Shown here piece by piece: positions 15,189 to 24,311 of a stretch of DNA of 42,425 nt; position 1 is the first letter of the stretch, and every line of letters starts with the position of its first letter. The DNA comes from UBA5734 sp964499985 (GTDB lineage Bacteria > Bacillota > Clostridia > Saccharofermentanales > UBA5734), in contig CAZCMX010000015.1 in NCBI GenBank assembly GCA_964499985.1, positions 1 to 42,425 of the forward strand. Direction: 5' to 3'. Both the position numbers and the translations under genes were made by a program. The notes beneath the pieces are model-generated. The model was not told the origin of the DNA and searched no databases. It worked only from the letters and a program-made list of their open reading frames with translations.

Positions 15189-15849
15189 TTACGATCCGGC
15201 CGAAACCGGACTGTCCGGGTCGAGGATCAGGGCGAGGCGAGTCACGGCGCAATCGGCCGCGGCTGCGGCCGGCAAATCGCCATAGGTTTCCAGAGCCTTG
15301 AGGAACAGGTCCGGGCGCAGGTTGGCCGAGCTGCCGGCCTTGACCCGCATTTCAAGACAATCGGGGCCTTTGAGCTGGATCTGTTCGATCAGGGGCCGGA
15401 TATCGACGTCGACCATTTTGCCTTTGCTGAATTTCTCAACCACCAGGGGCTGGGTATTGGCGATCCGGGCGACAGCCTCCGCCAGGCCAGGGGTTTCCAG
15501 CCGGTAGTCGGCGGCCCGGACCAGGCTCATCAGGCTGGCCTTGGCCGGAGCGACCCGGCTGGCGGCCAGGATGGCAAAGCCGGTGGGCAGGGACTGGTTG
15601 AGCCGCGCCATCACGTCGGCAGGGTCGCGGTCTTCCGTCAGCGAGATTTCAAGGTAATCCCCTGCCGTGGCCAGGCCGACGCTGATCGGCAGGGCAAAGG
15701 TCATCTGCGGGCGCGGGTTATAGCCCTGGGACCAGCAGATCGGCAGATTCGCCCGGCGGATCGAACGCTCAAAGGTGCGCATCATGTCGAGATGGGCCAG
15801 CCAGATCGCCGGCTCCTGGCGCGAGAAGCGCAGACGGACGATGAAGGTC

Positions 15850-15857
<8 letters not shown>
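15189..15857 (-). CDS. TIGR03936 family radical SAM-associated protein (DUF2344)
   Basis: A 222-residue DUF2344 protein, always encoded next to, or fused with, the TIGR03960 radical SAM protein in Firmicutes. Typical motifs are the N-terminal FIVRLRFSRQ, the LAHLDMMRTFERSIRRA helix and the QGYNPRPQMTFALPISVG loop. The ATG at 15857 is chosen because GGAGG lies 8 nt upstream; a GTG three codons earlier is possible. It overlaps the TIGR03960 stop by 8 nt, so the two are translationally coupled. Their exact reaction is unknown; a role in RNA or ribosome modification has been suggested because of the constant neighbourhood with rng and ribosomal protein genes. Confidence 0.93.
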
Positions 15858-17724
<1,867 letters not shown>

Positions 17725-17735
17725 GCAGGGTGTAC

Positions 17736-19082
17736 TTATCCTTTCAGTCGCGCTTCGAGTTCAGCCTTGCGCGCTTCAAAGCCCGGTTTGCCGAGCAGGG
17801 CATACATGTTCTTCTTGTAATCTTCGACCCCGGGCTGGTCAAAAGGATTGACCGCCAGGAGATAGCCGCTGATGCCGCAGGCTTTTTCGAAGAAATAAAC
17901 CAGCTGGCCAAGATTGTAGGCGTCCAGCTCCGGCACGGCAAGGCGGAAATTGGGCACGCCGCCGTCGACATGGGCCAGGACCGTGCCCTGGGCCGCTTTG
18001 TGGTTGACCAGATCCATGTCCAGTCCGGAAAGGAAATTGAGACCGTCGAGGTTTTGTGGATCATTGGGAATCACGACACTGCGGCGCGGCTTTTCGACCT
18101 CGATCAGGGTTTCGAACAACTGGCGCTGGCCATCCTGGACATACTGGCCCATCGAGTGCAGGTCGGTCGAATTGTCAACTCCGGCCGGGAAAATGCCCTT
18201 GCCGTCCTTACCTTCACTCTCACCGAACAGCTGCTTCCACCATTCGGTGAAAAAGTGCAGGCTGGGTTCGTAATTGACCATGATCTCGATATTATAGCCC
18301 TTGCGGAGCAGGACATTGCGGGCAGCCGCATACTGGTAGCAGGCATTTTCGGACAGCTCCGGATTGCGGAACTCTTTCATGGCATCCCTGGCCCCGCGCA
18401 TCAGCTCACGGATATCGACTCCGGCGACGGCAATCGGCAGCAGGCCAACCGCGGTCAGGATCGAATAACGGCCACCGACATCATCGGGGACGACAAAGGT
18501 TTCATAGCCTTCACCGTCAGCCAGGCCTTTGAGTGCGCCGCGGGCCTGGTCGGTTGTGGCATAGATGCGGGAACGGGCGCCTTCCTTGCCATATTTTTCT
18601 TCCATATAGGCTTTGAAAATCCGGAAAGCGATTGCCGGCTCGGTGGTTGTGCCGGACTTGGAGATGACATTGACCGAGACGTCTTTGCCCTCGAGCAGGT
18701 CGAACAGGTCGGCCAGATAAGTCGAGCTGATGGAATTGCCGGCAAAAATGACCTGGGGGCCCTTGCGCTGGCGCTTGGTCAGGAGATTATTGAACGAATG
18801 GGTCAAAAGCTCGATCGCCGCCCGGGCACCGAGATAGGAGCCGCCGATGCCGATCACGATCAGAACGTCGGAATCCTTGCGGATCTTGGCAGCGGCTTTG
18901 CGAATGCGGGCAAATTCGGCCTTGTCATACTTGGCCGGCAGGTCAACCCAGCCGAGGTAGTCACTGCCGGGGCCGCTCTTCTGGTGCAGCTGGACATGGG
19001 CGACGGTGACCTGAGGGGCCATGTAATCGAGTTCATCCTGGCGCAGAAAATCAAGTGCATTGCTGTAATCAAAATGAAGCAT
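17736..19082 (-). CDS. pgi: Glucose-6-phosphate isomerase
   Basis: The glycolytic enzyme that interconverts glucose 6-phosphate and fructose 6-phosphate. The 448-residue length matches the short bacterial Pgi found in Firmicutes. The sugar-phosphate site GIGGSYLGARAA, the SKSGTTTEPAIAFR phosphate loop, the signature VGGRYSILTAVGLLP and the C-terminal catalytic segment FDQPGVEDYKKNMY are all present. AAGGAGG lies 6 nt before the ATG. It heads a likely four-gene operon with TIGR03960, TIGR03936 and rng. Its short 5' leader contains a terminator-like hairpin (19096-19131), which may attenuate the whole operon. Confidence 0.97.
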   Translation of the reverse strand: MLHFDYSNALDFLRQDELDYMAPQVTVAHVQLHQKSGPGSDYLGWVDLPAKYDKAEFARIRKAAAKIRKDSDVLIVIGIGGSYLGARAAIELLTHSFNNLLTKRQRKGPQVIFAGNSISSTYLADLFDLLEGKDVSVNVISKSGTTTEPAIAFRIFKAYMEEKYGKEGARSRIYATTDQARGALKGLADGEGYETFVVPDDVGGRYSILTAVGLLPIAVAGVDIRELMRGARDAMKEFRNPELSENACYQYAAARNVLLRKGYNIEIMVNYEPSLHFFTEWWKQLFGESEGKDGKGIFPAGVDNSTDLHSMGQYVQDGQRQLFETLIEVEKPRRSVVIPNDPQNLDGLNFLSGLDMDLVNHKAAQGTVLAHVDGGVPNFRLAVPELDAYNLGQLVYFFEKACGISGYLLAVNPFDQPGVEDYKKNMYALLGKPGFEARKAELEARLKG

Positions 19083-19095
19083 GATATTCCTCCTT

Positions 19096-19131
19096 AAAAA
19101 ATCGCCACGGCTGGCAAGTCAGACCGCGGCG
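19096..19131 (-). promoter_or_regulatory. Terminator-like hairpin in the pgi leader
   Basis: In the pgi direction the leader reads CGCCGCGG (19124-19131), a 13-nt loop, then CCGTGGCG (19103-19110) with one G-U pair, then a T and an A and six more bases of T (19096-19101), directly before the ribosome binding site. It could stop read-through from the upstream decarboxylase operon, act as an attenuator, or simply stabilise the 5' end. Confidence 0.5.
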
Positions 19132-19142
19132 CTTGTAAATCC

Positions 19143-19172
19143 AGTATAATGTAGATTTACCGCATCACGCAA
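19143..19172 (-). promoter_or_regulatory. Promoter of the pgi operon
   Basis: TTGCGT (19167-19172), an 18-nt spacer and TATACT (19143-19148) on the minus strand. The expected start near 19136 puts the hairpin at 19096-19131 at the very 5' end of the mRNA. Confidence 0.5.
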
Positions 19173-19186
19173 GAAAAACGGGCGAT

Positions 19187-21010
19187 TTAGTCCAGTTTTT
19201 GCAGATAAATAAGGCTTGGCCGAGATAAAGACAGGTCGAACGCGCAAATCAGGTGACCGGCTGGCAGGAGCTGGTCCAGGATTTGCGTGGCGTCTTGTCC
19301 GGGCCGGGGGGCACCGGCTGGCGCCAGGCGGACCGGTGCGTCGAGGATGAACTGTTCACTGCGGAACCGGTTCAGACGCGGGTAAACGGCCCGAACCTGA
19401 TGGCGCACTGCCTTGAGCAGCTGGCGGGAGCGCTCATCGGCGCGATTTTCCAGGGTATCAAGAAAATCCGGCTGGTCCTTGGCCCCCTGGAGCAGATAGT
19501 CCAGCCTGAGCCGGGACAAGAGGACCGGCCGGGCCTGCGGCTCCAGCCGGGACAGCCCGAATTCAGTCAGGAACCGGGCCCGGGCAGCCGGACTGGCTTG
19601 TTGTTCAAACCAGCCCGCCTGACGATAGGCAGTCGCCAGGGCCTGGAAAAAGGCAAAGGCAGACGGGGCCCGGGCCACCAGCCAGGGCAGGCTGGCCGCA
19701 AACTTGCCACTGTTGGCGAACAGGTCGAGTACGGCCTCCAGGTCTTTGAGCTGGGCCAGGTCAGCATAGCTCATGGCATCGGAGGCCAGGATTTCATAGG
19801 GCGGTTCCTGGGACCACTTGAATCCCAGCTCGGCGGCTTGCCGGGCCATCGGGCTGCCCGGCAGGACCTTGAGAAAGCCCAGCTGCAGGTCATGGGGGGC
19901 CAGGGCAAAGACATCATCAAAGGAACGGGCAAACTGGGCCAGTGTTTCCGACGGCAGGCCGGCGATCAGGTCCAGATGCAGGTGGATCGGCGCCTGCTGG
20001 CGCAGCTGGCGGACATTTTCACTGAGGCGGGACCAGTTGCAGGGGCGGTGGATCGCCTCGAGGACCGCTGGCGTCGTGGACTGGACCCCGATTTCCAGCT
20101 GGATCAGGCCCGGCGGTGCCGTGGCCAAGAGTGCCAGATCTTCAGGCTCGAGCCGGTCCGCCATGATCTCGAAATGGAAATTCGTCCGGAAGGGTGCTTG
20201 GCGGTGGCGTTCGATCAGGAAACGCCAGATCGCCCGGGCCCGCTCCGGCTGGATATTGAAGGTCCGGTCGACCAGCTTGACCTGGCGCAGATCAGCTGCG
20301 ATCAGGCGTTCAAAGACGGTTTCGACCACAGTCGGTTCAGTCAGGCGGACCGTCTTGTCGAGCGAGGACAGGCAATATGTACAACCATAGGGACAGCCAC
20401 GCGAGGTTTCGATATAGACCAGGCGGTCCTTGATCTGTTCCAGCTCAGCCTCCGAAAAGGGGAAGATCCAGTCTGAAGCAGGCAGTAGCGGTGCCGGCGG
20501 ATTGGCCTGGATGGTGCCGGCGGCCGTCCGGAAAACCAGATTGGGGATCCCGGCCGGGTCAAAGCCAGGCCGGGCAAATGCCTGGAGATACCGGGCGAAA
20601 GCCAGCTCTCCTTCGCCGGCGAGTATGGCATCGACGCCAGGATGCTCACGCAGGATCGCCGCAGCGTCCTGGCTGGCCTCTGGCCCTCCCCAGAGAATGG
20701 TGGCCTTGGGCCGGACCAGGGCCAGCTCATCGCTGAGTCGTCCGGTCAGGCGGCGATTCCAGATCGAGCAGGAGAACGCATAAAGATCTGCGTCCAGCGC
20801 GTAGAGGCGCTGGAGCAGCTGGGAGGGCAGATCATTGATGGTCCATTCATGGAGACTCAGGCCATGCTCCGGGTAGCCTTCCCGGATGGCCCACTGGCGC
20901 AGCTGGCGCAGGGCCAGGCTGGTATGGGCATACTGGGCATTGAAGGTCACCAAGGCCACGCGGGGAGTCCGGGCACCCGCGAGGGGCCCAGACTGATGAC
21001 CAGTCACCAT
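19187..21010 (-). CDS. B12-binding-domain radical SAM protein (DUF4080 type)
   Basis: A 607-residue radical SAM protein. The N-terminal domain (residues 15-150, VALVTFNAQYAHTSLALR and ILWGGPEAS, EGELAF) is a cobalamin-binding-like Rossmann fold. The cluster motif in SRGCPYGCTYC is Cys206, Cys210 and Cys213. The barrel has KLVDRTFN, FHFEIMAD and QLEIGVQST, and the C-terminal third is the DUF4080 region. Its start overlaps the NfeD-like stop by 7 nt and it is the last gene of the decarboxylase unit. The substrate is unknown. The family is common in anaerobic Firmicutes and is distinct from the TIGR03960 protein nearby, although the two share domain order. Confidence 0.9.
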   Translation of the reverse strand: MVTGHQSGPLAGARTPRVALVTFNAQYAHTSLALRQLRQWAIREGYPEHGLSLHEWTINDLPSQLLQRLYALDADLYAFSCSIWNRRLTGRLSDELALVRPKATILWGGPEASQDAAAILREHPGVDAILAGEGELAFARYLQAFARPGFDPAGIPNLVFRTAAGTIQANPPAPLLPASDWIFPFSEAELEQIKDRLVYIETSRGCPYGCTYCLSSLDKTVRLTEPTVVETVFERLIAADLRQVKLVDRTFNIQPERARAIWRFLIERHRQAPFRTNFHFEIMADRLEPEDLALLATAPPGLIQLEIGVQSTTPAVLEAIHRPCNWSRLSENVRQLRQQAPIHLHLDLIAGLPSETLAQFARSFDDVFALAPHDLQLGFLKVLPGSPMARQAAELGFKWSQEPPYEILASDAMSYADLAQLKDLEAVLDLFANSGKFAASLPWLVARAPSAFAFFQALATAYRQAGWFEQQASPAARARFLTEFGLSRLEPQARPVLLSRLRLDYLLQGAKDQPDFLDTLENRADERSRQLLKAVRHQVRAVYPRLNRFRSEQFILDAPVRLAPAGAPRPGQDATQILDQLLPAGHLICAFDLSLSRPSLIYLQKLD

Positions 21011-21390
21011 GATGACTGGACCCCAGAATTGGAGGTGTCCGCAGCCGGACTTGTGCTTTCCTTGGGGATGGTGCGCGCCACGCCGCGATCCAGGGCCGTG
21101 ATCAGGACCAGTGTGCCGGCATCGATCCGCCCGGCACTGCTGGCATTGAGCGTGACCGACTTGCCCTCAGCGGTACAGAGTATTTTCCCCATATGGCCAG
21201 GCCGGATCGTCCGGATCACCCGGCCCTCCTGACCGATCAGGTCGAGGTCCGTCTGGGCCGCCGAACGGCGGACCAGGCGGGTCATGAGGCGCAGGGCGAC
21301 CCAGGTGACAAGGTAAAGGACCGCCAGGCCCATCAGGGTCCGGACGATCCATTTCAAGATCCAGGTCAGTTCGGTAACTGAAAGATCCAT
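21004..21390 (-). CDS. NfeD-like membrane protein
   Basis: A 128-residue protein with one N-terminal membrane segment (about residues 10-35, ILKWIVRTLMGLAVLYLVTW) and a cytoplasmic OB-fold of the NfeD type (about 48-108). The glycine pattern IGQEGRVI, RPGHMGKI and AGRIDAGTLVLITAL fits that domain. The tail is Ser/Thr-rich and probably disordered. NfeD proteins usually work with SPFH/stomatin proteins at the membrane, but none is encoded here. Its ATG overlaps the decarboxylase TGA by one base (TGATG), so translation is coupled. Its function in this context is unknown. Confidence 0.75.
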   Translation of the reverse strand: MDLSVTELTWILKWIVRTLMGLAVLYLVTWVALRLMTRLVRRSAAQTDLDLIGQEGRVIRTIRPGHMGKILCTAEGKSVTLNASSAGRIDAGTLVLITALDRGVARTIPKESTSPAADTSNSGVQSSW

Positions 21391-22886
21391 CAGTCGTTGG
21401 CTTCACCCAGGACCTGGATCAAGTCAGGATCCTCGGCATTGTTGACAATATTGCACTTCTGTTCACGATAGAACGTGTAGTGGTCAATGATCCGCTGCGT
21501 CAGCTTTTCCCCCGGAATGACCAGCGGGATGCCCGGCGGATAGATCATCAGGGATTCGGCACAGATTTCACCCACGGCATCCTTGATCGGGATGATCCGT
21601 TTCGGGCTGTAATAGGCATCGCGCGGTGAAACAACCGACATCGGCCGCTCGGTCATCCATTCGATCTGCTCGAGCCTGAGCGGCGGCCGCTGGCCGGCAT
21701 AGCGGTGGGAAATGGTCCGCAGACCGGCCACCAGCTGGTTGACCGTCTGCTGGTCATCACCAATCCCGACCACCGCCAGGATGACATAGGTTTCAGCCAG
21801 CTCCATCTGGATGCCGAATTCGCTTTTCATGATGTCATAGACTTCAAAGCCTGTCAGGCCCAGGTCATTGACCCGGATGACAATTTTGGTTTCATCATAG
21901 TCGTAGATCCCATGGCCATCGACATCATCGCGGGTGATCACATGCAGGCCCGGCATCGCGGCGATTTCCAGCTTGGCCTTGTCGACAATGGCGAGGATTT
22001 CTTCGTAGATCTCCTGGCCATTGAGGACGAGATTGCGCCGGGCCAGATCGAGACTGGCCATCAACAGGTACGATGCACTCGTGGTCTGCATCAGGTTGAT
22101 GGTCGTGCGAACCTGGCTATAGCTGATCTCACGCTCGTTGAGGAGCAGGACGGAGCTCTGGGTCAGCGAACCGCCGGTCTTGTGCAGGCTGACCGTCGCC
22201 ATGTCCGCATATAAAGTTGAGGCATTGTCTGGGAAATCGGGATGGAACGGGAAATGGGCGCCATGTGCTTCATCGACGAGCACCATGATATGGTGGCGCC
22301 GGCAAAGCTTGATGATCGCCTGCAAATCGGAAACGACACCATAATAAGTGGGATTGATCATGAACAGGGCTTTGGCATCCGGGTTGTCGATCACGGCCTT
22401 TTTCACCCGGTCATAGGAGACGCCATTGGCGATGCCATATTCCAGGTTGACCTCGGGATCAATGAAGATCGGGATCGCCCCGCTCATGATGACGGCATTG
22501 ATCGCCGATTTATGGACATTTCGCGGCATGATGATCTTGTCTTTGGGGCCACAGGCCGTCATGATCATCGCCTGGATGCCGAATGTCGAGCCATTGACCA
22601 GCATGAAGGCATAATCGGCATCATAAGCCTCGGCCAGCAGCTGCTCTGCTTCAAAGATGATGCCATAGGGATTGGACAGCATGTCCAGTTCCCGGGTCGA
22701 ATTGGCATCGAGCCGGATGATTTTTTCCCCGAAATATTCGCCAAGACCGGAGCGCAGGCGCTTCTTATGCCCTGGCACATCAAAATGGACGATGTCCTTT
22801 TGCGAGTATTGCTCCAGAGCCTCATAGAGGGGCGCTCTGGCATGCCTGCTTTTCATTGTGCCGCGGCGGGCACGAACCTCTGCCAT
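21390..22886 (-). CDS. Orn/Lys/Arg decarboxylase family protein (PLP-dependent)
   Basis: A fold-type I PLP decarboxylase of 498 residues, in the size class of the Bacillus SpeA-type arginine decarboxylase. Residues seen include the N-terminal HFDVPGHKK, the substrate-binding NGSTFGIQA (98-106), the PLP-contacting VDEAHGAHF (204-212) and the Schiff-base lysine Lys236 in SLHKTGGSLTQ. The C-terminal domain with YPPGIPLVIPGE is typical. AGGAG lies 9 nt before the ATG, and an extended -10 promoter is present upstream. It probably makes agmatine or cadaverine for polyamine synthesis or acid resistance; substrate choice cannot be read safely. It leads a three-gene overlapping unit. Confidence 0.93.
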   Translation of the reverse strand: MAEVRARRGTMKSRHARAPLYEALEQYSQKDIVHFDVPGHKKRLRSGLGEYFGEKIIRLDANSTRELDMLSNPYGIIFEAEQLLAEAYDADYAFMLVNGSTFGIQAMIMTACGPKDKIIMPRNVHKSAINAVIMSGAIPIFIDPEVNLEYGIANGVSYDRVKKAVIDNPDAKALFMINPTYYGVVSDLQAIIKLCRRHHIMVLVDEAHGAHFPFHPDFPDNASTLYADMATVSLHKTGGSLTQSSVLLLNEREISYSQVRTTINLMQTTSASYLLMASLDLARRNLVLNGQEIYEEILAIVDKAKLEIAAMPGLHVITRDDVDGHGIYDYDETKIVIRVNDLGLTGFEVYDIMKSEFGIQMELAETYVILAVVGIGDDQQTVNQLVAGLRTISHRYAGQRPPLRLEQIEWMTERPMSVVSPRDAYYSPKRIIPIKDAVGEICAESLMIYPPGIPLVIPGEKLTQRIIDHYTFYREQKCNIVNNAEDPDLIQVLGEAND

Positions 22887-22923
22887 ATGGCATCACTCCT
22901 GTCCTTCTAAAAGATGCAAACGG

Positions 22924-22932
22924 ATTATAGCA
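22924..22932 (-). promoter_or_regulatory. Extended -10 promoter of the decarboxylase unit
   Basis: The minus strand reads TGCTATAAT (22924-22932), a perfect -10 hexamer with the TGn extension. No good -35 box is seen at 16-18 nt. It lies 38 nt before the ATG. Confidence 0.55.
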
Positions 22933-22998
22933 TAAATACGGAGTCGTCCATATTCTGAGGCTGCGGATTTGCCCCAGGCAAAGGATTGCGCCGTGGAC

Positions 22999-23673
22999 TT
23001 ACTGGATCAATTGCTCAAGCAAGGCGGGATTGATCAGCTCGATCCGTCCCCGGCCGAGCTGGACTGCCCCGGCAGCCTTCAGTTCGCCCAGAAGACGGGA
23101 AACGACTTCGCGAGCTGTGCCGAGCTCGACCGCAATAGCCTCGTGGGTATAGCGGATCGTCCCCGGCTTATGCCGGGTCTGGTCCAGGAGCCAGTGGACC
23201 AGGCGATTGTCGGTGCGGTCAAAAGCAACCGCTTCCAGGGTCTGCATGGTCTCGATCAGATGCGAGTACATCGAATTGATCAGAAAATCCTTCCAGGCCA
23301 GCTGCTTGTCAAGGATTTCATGATAGACCTTGGATGGGACCATGAACAGCTCGGCGGCCTCTTCGACCTGAGCCATGGCCGGAAACTCCTCCCCGGTCAG
23401 CTGGCAGGCCACCGAAGCCAGGCAGGTCTCACCGGTCAGCGTCCGGTACAAGGTCATCTCCCGGCCATTGGGCGACAATTTGTAGATGCGCAGGACCCCG
23501 TTCATGACAAATGGGACAAATTGGCATTGATGGCTCTGCTGCATCAGCATCTGCTCTTCCGGCAGTTCCACGATCTGGCCGGCCGAAAATAAAATGTCCC
23601 GGTCCTTGGTGGCCAGCTTGGTCAGGACCGGGAAAAGCCGGTCAAGGCGCTGGATTTGTTCTTTAGTCAGCAT
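22999..23673 (-). CDS. Crp/Fnr family transcriptional regulator
   Basis: A 224-residue regulator with an N-terminal cyclic-nucleotide-binding-like beta barrel (about 25-115) and a C-terminal winged helix-turn-helix (about 150-220, YTHEAIAVELGTAREVVSRLL). There is no N-terminal Cys cluster as in E. coli FNR. Three Cys lie in the barrel (50, 84 and 90), the last two in GETCLASVAC, a pattern seen in other clostridial members, so redox or metal sensing is possible but unproven. AGGAG lies 8 nt before the ATG. It is divergent from the rhodanese lipoprotein gene, which is a plausible target, and lies upstream of the decarboxylase unit, which it could also control. Confidence 0.92.
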   Translation of the reverse strand: MLTKEQIQRLDRLFPVLTKLATKDRDILFSAGQIVELPEEQMLMQQSHQCQFVPFVMNGVLRIYKLSPNGREMTLYRTLTGETCLASVACQLTGEEFPAMAQVEEAAELFMVPSKVYHEILDKQLAWKDFLINSMYSHLIETMQTLEAVAFDRTDNRLVHWLLDQTRHKPGTIRYTHEAIAVELGTAREVVSRLLGELKAAGAVQLGRGRIELINPALLEQLIQ

Positions 23674-23734
23674 CCGTTACACTCCTGCTGTCCTCGGCCT
23701 GGCCATCCGATGGTCAAAGGCCATGAATATCAGC

Positions 23735-23743
23735 ATTATATCA
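23735..23743 (-). promoter_or_regulatory. Extended -10 promoter of the Crp/Fnr gene
   Basis: The minus strand reads TGATATAAT (23735-23743), a consensus -10 with TGn. The -35 region is weak, which would suit a regulated or extended -10 promoter. Confidence 0.5.
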
Positions 23744-23777
23744 CAGGTCTGGACGGGTTCATGTGTAATCCTGTCAC

Positions 23778-23805
23778 TTAGTTTTGCCGGGGGCAGGTTT
23801 ATACT
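23778..23805 (+). promoter_or_regulatory. Promoter of the rhodanese lipoprotein gene
   Basis: TATACT (23800-23805) preceded at 16 nt by TTAGTT (23778-23783), 29 nt before the ATG. The weak -35 suggests that an activator may be needed; the divergent Crp/Fnr protein is a candidate. Confidence 0.4.
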
Positions 23806-23834
23806 TGAAACACATATCTTCTAGGAGGACACCC

Positions 23835-24311
23835 ATGGAAATCGCTAAAAATCGGTCGTTCTTGCTGATCGTCCTGGTCCTGGCACTGGCTTTGGGCCTT
23901 TTATCTGGCTGTACACCAAACCAGGCGACGGCCTCGCCATCAACCGCAGCAGCCGCGGCAACCACGGCCACAGTCCAGCCAGGTGAGGCTGCACCGGCTG
24001 CCAGCATCAAGAAAGTCTCAGCGGACGAAGCGCTGGCTATTCTCAAGGACCAGCCCGCAGCTGTCCTGCTCGATGTCAGGACTGCAGCTGAATTTGCCGA
24101 AGGCCATATCGAGGGGGCCCAGCAGCTGGCGGTCGAAGAGCTGCTCGATCGCACCAGTGAACTGCCGGCTGACAAGGCAACCCCGATCGTCGTCTATTGT
24201 CGCAGCGGCCGGCGATCAGCTCTGGCTGCAGAACAGCTGGCTGAGCTCGGCTATACCACGATCTATGATCTGGGCGGCATCACCAGCTGGCCCTATGAAA
24301 TCGTCAAGTAA
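23835..24311 (+). CDS. Rhodanese-like domain lipoprotein
   Basis: A 158-residue exported lipoprotein. The N-terminus has a Lys/Arg start, a hydrophobic stretch and a lipobox LLSGC with the lipid-bearing Cys26. A low-complexity Ala/Thr/Ser linker (27-57) then leads to a single rhodanese domain (about 58-158). Its active loop is VVYCRSGRRSA with Cys122, the persulfide or sulfur-acceptor residue, and LLDVRTAAEFAEGHIEGA is the first rhodanese signature. AGGAGG lies 6 nt before the ATG. It would act at the outer face of the membrane in sulfur transfer or redox protection. Its 3' end overlaps the convergent yhaN 3' end by 8 nt. Confidence 0.92.
   Translation: MEIAKNRSFLLIVLVLALALGLLSGCTPNQATASPSTAAAAATTATVQPGEAAPAASIKKVSADEALAILKDQPAAVLLDVRTAAEFAEGHIEGAQQLAVEELLDRTSELPADKATPIVVYCRSGRRSALAAEQLAELGYTTIYDLGGITSWPYEIVK

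Noticed and set aside
13736..15301. A 521-codon plus-strand frame spanning the NrdD-like and rng genes
   Set aside because: It crosses two real minus-strand genes and their intergenic promoter, and the product shows no domain.
22968..22982. Hairpin TTTGCC/GGCAAA after the Crp/Fnr gene as its terminator
   Set aside because: It is a 6-bp stem with a 3-nt loop and no following T-run on the relevant strand.
23762..23778. CRP-like site TGTGTAATCCTGTCAC between the Crp/Fnr and lipoprotein genes
   Set aside because: The half-sites are not a proper inverted repeat at CRP spacing, so it is not reported as an operator.
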